A stretch of DNA of 41,353 bases from an uncultured Propionivibrio sp. (GTDB taxonomy: Bacteria > Pseudomonadota > Gammaproteobacteria > Burkholderiales > Rhodocyclaceae). Every line of letters starts with the position of its first letter. Within the stretch, counting starts at the first letter, position 1. The notes under the pieces were generated by a model. The model saw nothing but the letters and a program-made list of their open reading frames with translations. It was not told the DNA's origin and made no database searches. The position numbers were made by a program, and so were the translations under genes. Below are positions 36,059 through 41,353 of this stretch, in pieces. Location: contig CALAIL010000001.1 of the NCBI GenBank assembly GCA_937923255.1, forward strand, positions 1-41,353, read 5' to 3'.

Positions 36059-36086
36059 ATTGAAATACGGCGGAACGCCCTCATCT
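36059..36086 (+). promoter_or_regulatory. Sigma-32-like heat-shock promoter upstream of lon
   Basis: ATTGAAA at 36059-36065 (six of seven matches to CTTGAAA), 13 bases, then CCTCATCT at 36079-36086 (one mismatch to CCCCATnT). Transcription would start near 36093, about 27 bases before the lon ATG. lon is a classical sigma-32 regulon member in proteobacteria, so the position makes sense. Confidence 0.65.
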
Positions 36087-36119
36087 GGCGTTGTGATCGC
36101 CATTTCTGGAGTATGACTG

Positions 36120-38543
36120 ATGTCTTCTGCTACGAATTTTCTGCTTTCCACCACGCCGACTGAATTGCCGTTGTTGCCTTTGCGCGATGTCGTTGTTTTT
36201 CCGCATATGGTAATTCCGCTTTTTGTCGGTCGTCCCAAGTCGATCAAGTCGCTGGAAGCGGCAATGGAGGCCGGCAAGGGTATCATGCTGGTTGCCCAAA
36301 GATCGGCGGGAAAAGATGAGCCGGAGGCGAGTGACCTTTACGAAATCGGGTGTGTCGCCAATATTTTGCAAATGCTCAAGCTGCCCGATGGTACGGTCAA
36401 GGTGCTGGTCGAGGGAACGCAACGAGGGCGTATTACCTCAATCTCAACGCGGGATGACATGTTCGTTGCCCTCGTGCAGCCCGTGCTGCCGGGGCAGGGC
36501 GTCGAGCACGAGGTCGAAGCGCTGCGCCGTGCCGTCATTGCCCAGTTTGACCAGTACGTCAAGCTCAACAAAAAGATCCCGCCGGAAATCCTGGGATCGG
36601 TCGCCAATATTGATGAAGCCGGACGTCTGGCCGACACCATTGCCGCCCACTTGCCGCTCAAACTCGAACAGAAACAGGAAGTGCTCGAACTGTTCGACGT
36701 TCGCGCTCGCATCGAACGCCTACTTTCTCAGCTTGAAGCGGAAATCGATATTCTCCAGGTTGAAAAACGCATTCGCGGTCGCGTTAAACGCCAGATGGAA
36801 AAGAGCCAACGCGAGTATTACCTCAATGAGCAGGTCAAAGCCATCCAGAAAGAGCTGGGTGAGGGTGAGGAAGGCAATGATATCGAGGAGCTGGAGAAAA
36901 AGGCCAAAGATGCTGGCATGAGCAAGGAGGGCATGGCCAAAGTTCAGGCAGAACTGAAAAAACTGCGGCTGATGTCGCCGATGTCGGCCGAGGCGTCGGT
37001 CGTGCGCAACTTCATCGAAACGCTGATCGGCCTACCGTGGCGCAAAAAAACGCGCATTAGTAAGGATCTGGCCGCTGCCGGTAAGGTGCTCGATAAAGAT
37101 CACTGGGGATTAGAAAAGGTCAAGGAACGGATCATCGAATATCTGGCCGTGCAGCAACGCGTCGACCGGCTCAAAGCGCCGATTCTTTGCCTTGTCGGAC
37201 CGCCTGGCGTCGGCAAAACCTCTCTCGGCCAGTCGATTGCGAGTGCTACCGGCCGCAAGTTTGTGCGCATGAGCCTGGGTGGCGTGCGCGATGAAGCCGA
37301 AATTCGTGGACATCGCCGCACTTATATTGGCTCCATGCCCGGCAAGATTCTGCAGAATATGACTAAAGTCGGCGTTAAAAACCCGCTTTTCCTGCTCGAT
37401 GAAGTCGACAAGATGGGGCAGGATTTCCGCGGTGATCCATCATCCGCATTACTCGAAGTTCTTGATCCCGAGCAGAATTCAACCTTTGTCGATCATTACG
37501 CTGAGGTTGAATACGATCTGTCGGAAGTCATGTTCGTCGCAACGGCGAATACGCTGAATATTCCGGCGCCACTACTCGATCGTATGGAGGTTATTCGCCT
37601 GTCGGGCTACACCGAAGATGAAAAGATCAATATTGCCCAGCGTTATTTGCTGCCCAAGCAGATGAAAGCCAACGGCCTGAAAAAGACCGAGCTGACGGTC
37701 GCTGAAGCGGCGTTGCGGGATATTGTCCGTTACTACACGCGTGAAGCGGGCGTGCGTGCACTGGAACGTGAAATTTCAAAAATCTGCCGCAAAGTAGTTA
37801 AAACGTTGCTGCTCAGAAAAAACCAGAAACGCATTGCCGTATCCGCGCGCAATCTCGATAAATTTCTCGGTGTGCGTCGCTATACCTTCGGTGTGGCCGA
37901 GCGTGAAAACCAGATTGGTCAGGTGACCGGACTGGCGTGGACGGAAGTGGGCGGCGAGTTGCTGACCATTGAGTCGGTTGTTTTGCCAGGCAAGGGAAAG
38001 ACGACGATGACAGGCTCGCTGGGCGATGTCATGAAGGAGTCGGTAGAAGCCGCGCGTTCTGTGGTGCGCGCCCGCGCCCAGCGTCTGGGAATCACGGATG
38101 ATGTATTTGAAAAACGCGACATCCATATCCACGTACCCGAAGGTGCGACGCCTAAGGATGGGCCGTCGGCAGGAATTGCCATGACGACTGCGATGGTGTC
38201 TTCACTGACCGGTATTCCAGTGCGTTGCGACGTGGCGATGACCGGTGAAATTACGCTGCGCGGTGAAGTGTTGCCGATTGGCGGCCTCAAGGAAAAATTG
38301 CTGGCGGCGGTGCGCGGTGGCCTGGCGCGGGTGCTGATTCCGGAAGAAAACGTACGCGATTTGGCCGAGATGCCCGATACGATCAAGAATCGGCTTGAAA
38401 TTATTCCGGTCAGATGGATCGACAAGGTGCTCGAACTGGCGCTGGCGCAAGTACCGACTCCTTTGCCGGAAACAAAGGTGGTTGCGGCCGTTCCGGAAAA
38501 TAGCGACACATCATCGACTGCGCCATCGGTTGTCACGCACTGA
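36120..38543 (+). CDS. lon: ATP-dependent protease Lon (LonA)
   Basis: Hexameric cytoplasmic protease for damaged and regulatory proteins. The 807-residue product is full length. It has an N-terminal substrate-binding domain (PLLPLRDVVVFPHMVIPLFV at about 18-37), a central coiled-coil region (VEKRIRGRVKRQMEKSQREY, then YLNEQVKAIQKELGEGEE), and an AAA+ module with Walker A GPPGVGKTSLG and Walker B NPLFLLDEVDKM. The protease domain carries the Ser-Lys dyad S683 (KDGPSAGIAM) and K726 (GGLKEKLLAA). The ATG follows CTGGAG. A hairpin GGCAAG-TAGGG-CTTGCC (36003-36019) lies between clpX and lon without a T tract. It has its own heat-shock-like promoter and is followed by hupB. Confidence 0.97.
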   Translation: MSSATNFLLSTTPTELPLLPLRDVVVFPHMVIPLFVGRPKSIKSLEAAMEAGKGIMLVAQRSAGKDEPEASDLYEIGCVANILQMLKLPDGTVKVLVEGTQRGRITSISTRDDMFVALVQPVLPGQGVEHEVEALRRAVIAQFDQYVKLNKKIPPEILGSVANIDEAGRLADTIAAHLPLKLEQKQEVLELFDVRARIERLLSQLEAEIDILQVEKRIRGRVKRQMEKSQREYYLNEQVKAIQKELGEGEEGNDIEELEKKAKDAGMSKEGMAKVQAELKKLRLMSPMSAEASVVRNFIETLIGLPWRKKTRISKDLAAAGKVLDKDHWGLEKVKERIIEYLAVQQRVDRLKAPILCLVGPPGVGKTSLGQSIASATGRKFVRMSLGGVRDEAEIRGHRRTYIGSMPGKILQNMTKVGVKNPLFLLDEVDKMGQDFRGDPSSALLEVLDPEQNSTFVDHYAEVEYDLSEVMFVATANTLNIPAPLLDRMEVIRLSGYTEDEKINIAQRYLLPKQMKANGLKKTELTVAEAALRDIVRYYTREAGVRALEREISKICRKVVKTLLLRKNQKRIAVSARNLDKFLGVRRYTFGVAERENQIGQVTGLAWTEVGGELLTIESVVLPGKGKTTMTGSLGDVMKESVEAARSVVRARAQRLGITDDVFEKRDIHIHVPEGATPKDGPSAGIAMTTAMVSSLTGIPVRCDVAMTGEITLRGEVLPIGGLKEKLLAAVRGGLARVLIPEENVRDLAEMPDTIKNRLEIIPVRWIDKVLELALAQVPTPLPETKVVAAVPENSDTSSTAPSVVTH

Positions 38544-38750
38544 TTGGAATCCGCCGCTACCCACGGTGGCGGCAGAGGGCTCCCTTACAATCCATTGGCT
38601 CCTTACGAGTGGCTGAATGAGCGCTGTGCTCATGTGCTCAGTGAATTCGTTTGCGCTGGAAAAAGGGTAGTCGCAGATGGGACAAGAAGTCTGTGGCAAA
38701 TACAGAACGGCGAGCCAATGCTGTTGGCGACGATAAAGAATGGATAGTGA

Positions 38751-38766
38751 TTATCCCGCCGGATAA
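38751..38766. repeat. Inverted repeat TTATCC-CGCC-GGATAA
   Basis: A perfect six-base stem with a four-base loop in the lon-hupB gap, about 23 bases upstream of the TTGACA at 38789. It could be a regulator half-site pair or an RNA hairpin in a lon-hupB read-through transcript. Confidence 0.5.
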
Positions 38767-38916
38767 GCATATGCTATCGGCACAGATCTTGACAGCGCTG
38801 ACCTCATGTTGTCAGATGCGCCACTACGCGTATGATTGATGCCGGTTTCCCGTAATGTGTTGCGCCTGTCTGTACTCATGCGTCCGACGGATTTCACCTG
38901 GTTGTATATGTTTTCG

Positions 38917-38937
38917 CTGATGCTAGGCCGGCATCAG
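38917..38937. repeat. Inverted repeat CTGATGC-N7-GCATCAG before hupB
   Basis: A perfect seven-base stem with a seven-base loop (TAGGCCG), ending 34 bases before the hupB ribosome-binding site. If transcribed it would form a leader hairpin; as DNA it could be an operator. Confidence 0.5.
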
Positions 38938-38983
38938 GCTATGACGCCACCTTTTTTCCTCAACAACTGTAAAGGAGGTCATT

Positions 38984-39256
38984 ATGAATAAGGCTGAGCT
39001 GATCGACCGGATCGCCGCATCCGCCGAGATTTCTAAGGCTGCCGCGGGTCGTGCGCTTGATGCGACGATCACGACCGTCAAAGCCTCTCTCAAAAAAGGC
39101 GGTTCTGTTTCACTCGTTGGTTTTGGGACTTTCTACGTTGGCAAACGCGCCGCCCGCGTTGGACGTAACCCGCAAACCGGTGCAACACTGAAAATCAAGG
39201 CGGCCAAGGTGCCGAAGTTCCGTGCTGGAAAAGGGCTAAAAGATGCAGTAAACTAA
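38984..39256 (+). CDS. hupB: DNA-binding protein HU-beta
   Basis: Small nucleoid-associated protein that bends and constrains DNA. The 90-residue product begins [20 protein letters not shown]. The body holds [20 protein letters not shown] and [20 protein letters not shown], which includes the RNPxTG motif of the DNA-intercalating arm with its proline. It ends [12 protein letters not shown]. The ATG is preceded by a full AAGGAGGT Shine-Dalgarno sequence four bases away. The lon-hupB order and adjacent tRNAs favour HU-beta over IHF subunits, which have a different arm sequence. Confidence 0.97.
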   Translation: MNKAELIDRIAASAEISKAAAGRALDATITTVKASLKKGGSVSLVGFGTFYVGKRAARVGRNPQTGATLKIKAAKVPKFRAGKGLKDAVN

Positions 39257-39280
39257 GCACTTTGCGTTCTGGCGCATAGC

Positions 39281-39356
39281 GGGTGCTTAGCTCAGTTGGT
39301 AGAGCGCTAGCCTTACAAGCTGGATGTCGGCGGTTCGAACCCGTCAGCACCCACCA
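39281..39356 (+). tRNA. tRNA-Val (anticodon TAC)
   Basis: 76 bases folding as a full cloverleaf. The acceptor stem is GGGTGCT paired with AGCACCC, the D arm is GCTCAGTTGGTAGAGC, the anticodon stem is CTAGC with GCTGG around loop CTTACAA (anticodon TAC), and the T arm is GGCGG-TTCGAAC-CCGTC. The discriminator A and encoded CCA end at 39356. It reads GTA and related valine codons. It lies 24 bases after hupB. Confidence 0.97.
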
Positions 39357-39420
39357 TTCAGGCGAGAGATGGCAAAACTCCCTCAGCCGTAAAATTGGCG
39401 CTTTGCCTGATTTGCTCTCT

Positions 39421-39497
39421 GGAGTGGTAGTTCAGTTGGTTAGAATACCGGCCTGTCACGCCGGGGGTCGCGGGTTCGAGTCCCGTCCACTCCGCCA
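39421..39497 (+). tRNA. tRNA-Asp (anticodon GTC)
   Basis: 77 bases. The acceptor stem is GGAGTGG paired with CCACTCC, the anticodon loop is CTGTCAC with anticodon GTC, the T loop is TTCGAGT, the discriminator is G (an AspRS identity element) and CCA is encoded. It lies 64 bases after tRNA-Val, probably on the same transcript, and is closed by the terminator at 39504. Confidence 0.97.
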
Positions 39498-39503
39498 GTT
39501 TTC

Positions 39504-39535
39504 AAAGGCGAACGTGAGTTCGCCTTTTCTTTTTT
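39504..39535 (+). terminator. Rho-independent terminator after tRNA-Asp
   Basis: AAAGGCGAAC (39504-39513), loop GTGA, GTTCGCCTTT (39518-39527), then TCTTTTTT. This is a perfect 10-base stem with a GNRA-like tetraloop and a good T tract. It ends the tRNA transcript 38 bases before ppiD, so ppiD needs its own promoter or read-through. Confidence 0.93.
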
Positions 39536-39572
39536 GATTCGTATTTTTGTCGTTTGAGTTAGGCACACTATT

Positions 39573-41353
39573 ATGTTCGATGCCGTCAGAAATAATCAGA
39601 AGATCGTACAAGTTTTTCTGGCCCTGATTACGCTGCCTTTTGCCTTTTTTGGCATTGAAGCGTATGTCCGAAATTCGGGCGCGGGGGATGATGTCGCCCG
39701 CGTCGGCGATACAAAAATTACCGCACATGAATTTGAGCTGGCGATGCGCGAACGTCAGGATCAACTGCGCCGGTCGATGGGCGAATCGTTCAGGCCGGAG
39801 ATGCTTAATTCTTTGGATGCTCGCATGAGTGTGCTCAACTCGCTGATCGACCGGCGGCTTCTATTGCTTGATTCGAGTCAGAACCGCATGGTGGTCAGCA
39901 ACGCTGCGCTCGTAAACGAAATCAACAAGATTCCGGCTTTGCAGGATAACGGCAAGTTTTCACTGGAAAGATACAACCGTCTGCTCAATGCTCAAGGGAT
40001 GTCGAAACCGCAGTTCGAGGCGATGTACCGCCAGGATCTGACGATTCAGCAACTGATGGATGCCGTTAGCGAGACGGCTTTCGTATCGCAGGCGCAGGCC
40101 GATGCGCTGCTCGATATTCAGCTGGGGGGGCGGCAGTATGCGGAACATCATATTGCCCCCGGACAATTTACCGCACAGGTCAAACTCGGCGCTGACGCAG
40201 CCGAAAAATATTACAACGACAATAAAGCGCAATTCGAGACGCCCGAGCAGGTTAAAGCGGAGTTTTTGGTGCTCTCGCCGGACGCATTAGCAGCGCAGGC
40301 AGCCATTAGCGAGGCGGAAGTCAAGGCCGCCTATGAAGCCGGCAAGGATCGGTACCGGCAAGCGGAAGAGCGGCGTGCCAGCCATATTTTGATTACCGCC
40401 AAAAATGACGGCGAGAAAGCGGCCGCCAGAAAAAAGGCTGAAGAATTGCTCAAGGAAGTCCGCAAGACGCCCGCCAAGTTCGCCGACCTGGCTAAGCAGC
40501 ACTCACAAGATCCAGGTTCGGCGGGGAATGGCGGCGATTTGGGTTATTTTGGCCGCGACGCGATGGTCAAACCCTTTGAAGACGCGGTTTTCAGCCTTAA
40601 AAACGGCGAGATTTCCGATGTGGTCGAATCGGATTTTGGCTATCACATCATCAAACTGACAGGCATCAAGCCGGCCAAGCTGCTGCCGTTGGAGAGCGTG
40701 CGCGCCGACATCGAGAAAGACCTCCGGCAGCAGGCGGCGCTACAAAAATTTGCCGAATCTGCCGAAAGCTTCAGCAACATGGTTTATGAACAGCCTGACA
40801 GCTTGCAGGCGGTGGCCGAGGGCTTCAAGCTCCAACCGCAACAGAGTGGCTGGATTGCCCGGAACGCGACGCCGCAGGAGGCGGCAGCGCTCGGTCTTCT
40901 GGGCAACGAAAAGGTGCGGGCTGCATTGTTCTCGGACGATGCCATCAAGAACAAGCGCAACATTGAGGCAGTCGAAGTTGCGCCGAACACTTTGCTCGCG
41001 GCGCGGGTAGTCGAACACAAGGCTGCGGCGCTCAAACCCTTCGAGTCCGTCAAAGGCGAAATTGAAAAACTGCTGATCGCGCGCGAGGCGGGCAGACTGG
41101 CCGAGGAGTCGGGCAAAGCGCATCTGGCCGCCTTGCAGAAAGGCGAGGCCGACAAGGTGAGCTGGTCGCCGCTAAAAACGGCGACCCGGATGCAGCGTGG
41201 TGACTTGCCTGCAGAAGCGGTACGCCCATTGTTCCAGGCCGAAACGGAAAAACTCCCCGTCTACGTGGGTGTCAATGTGCGCGGTGGTTATTCGCTTTAC
41301 AAGCTTGTCAAGCTCGTTCCGCCGGAGAAGCTGGATGAAACGCGGCGCAAGGC
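39573..41353 (+). CDS. ppiD: Periplasmic folding chaperone PpiD (SurA-N / parvulin), partial
   Basis: Membrane-anchored periplasmic chaperone at the Sec translocon exit. The frame starts at ATG 39573 ([19 protein letters not shown]) and is open to the right edge, giving 593 residues. One N-terminal transmembrane helix ([20 protein letters not shown]) precedes a SurA-N-like chaperone domain (about 35-190). A parvulin domain follows around 265-360 ([72 protein letters not shown]). Unlike E. coli PpiD, whose parvulin domain is inactive, the H, D and F pocket residues look conserved here, so isomerase activity is possible (inference). The C-terminus is outside the window. Confidence 0.94.
   Translation, partial: MFDAVRNNQKIVQVFLALITLPFAFFGIEAYVRNSGAGDDVARVGDTKITAHEFELAMRERQDQLRRSMGESFRPEMLNSLDARMSVLNSLIDRRLLLLDSSQNRMVVSNAALVNEINKIPALQDNGKFSLERYNRLLNAQGMSKPQFEAMYRQDLTIQQLMDAVSETAFVSQAQADALLDIQLGGRQYAEHHIAPGQFTAQVKLGADAAEKYYNDNKAQFETPEQVKAEFLVLSPDALAAQAAISEAEVKAAYEAGKDRYRQAEERRASHILITAKNDGEKAAARKKAEELLKEVRKTPAKFADLAKQHSQDPGSAGNGGDLGYFGRDAMVKPFEDAVFSLKNGEISDVVESDFGYHIIKLTGIKPAKLLPLESVRADIEKDLRQQAALQKFAESAESFSNMVYEQPDSLQAVAEGFKLQPQQSGWIARNATPQEAAALGLLGNEKVRAALFSDDAIKNKRNIEAVEVAPNTLLAARVVEHKAAALKPFESVKGEIEKLLIAREAGRLAEESGKAHLAALQKGEADKVSWSPLKTATRMQRGDLPAEAVRPLFQAETEKLPVYVGVNVRGGYSLYKLVKLVPPEKLDETRRK

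Larger units (their letters stand above)
38544..38983. other. Intergenic region between lon and hupB
   Basis: 440 bases with no supportable gene. It contains TTGACA at 38789-38794 (perfect -35), with TCAGAT 17 bases downstream as a poor -10. Two perfect inverted repeats are listed separately (38751-38766 and 38917-38937). A GC-rich imperfect repeat CCGCC...GGCGG immediately after the lon stop could be a weak terminator without a T tract. Confidence 0.5.

Noticed and set aside
38544..38747. 67-codon frame right after lon
   Set aside because: No good start signal and no recognisable sequence; it overlaps the inverted-repeat region.

Overview
The window looks like a chromosomal segment of a betaproteobacterium, probably close to the Rhodocyclales or Nitrosomonadales. 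The evidence is familiar gene order: tig-clpP-clpX-lon-hupB-tRNA-Val-tRNA-Asp-ppiD, rplM-rpsI followed by a coiled-coil membrane protein, a bactofilin and erpA, proS divergent from rppH, pilB-pilC-pilD, and Pit with its DUF47 partner. The assignment is inference from synteny and protein style; there is no rRNA in the window.

Layout. 1-5576 is on the minus strand: the type IV pilus assembly genes pilB-pilC-pilD, then fmdB-DUF502-aspS (aspS runs off the left edge). 6072-13729 is housekeeping: ffh, a lytic transglycosylase and proS on minus, then rppH, rplM-rpsI with a clear terminator, a DUF6776-like protein, a bactofilin and erpA. 14065-24322 is an accessory block of nine plus-strand genes that overlap or nearly touch: two GNAT-like proteins, a GH3-family acyl-adenylating enzyme, four cobalamin-binding-type radical SAM enzymes, an integral membrane protein and a fatty-acid desaturase-like di-iron enzyme. 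Convergent to it, on minus, are a PAP2-family phosphatase/transferase and a small exported NTF2-like protein. 25652-27857 is groESL, with a perfect CIRCE operator in front and a strong terminator behind. 28142-32043 holds small conserved genes (YdcH-like, VOC, Pit/DUF47, flavin reductase). 32564-41353 is the protein-quality-control block tig, clpP, clpX, lon, then hupB, two tRNAs, a terminator and ppiD, which is cut by the right edge.

The standout is the 14-24 kb operon. I do not recognise a characterised counterpart. Three of its four radical SAM proteins (17593, 20045, 21367) are close paralogs that share the N-terminal TARRAY segment, a GCRFxCxFC cluster motif, a FFVDDN segment and related tails; the fourth (16184) is more divergent. 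Combined with carboxylate activation (GH3), acyl or aminoacyl transfer (GNAT-like), desaturation and membrane genes, the most economical inference is a pathway for a modified lipid or lipid-like amide in which B12-dependent radical chemistry (methylation, ring formation or C-C bond formation) acts several times. The product is unknown.

Regulatory signals that can be read directly include CIRCE at groES, a sigma-32-like promoter in front of lon, a good sigma-70 promoter in front of rplM, and terminators after rpsI, groEL and tRNA-Asp. I saw no insertion sequence, integrase, CRISPR array or phage gene.
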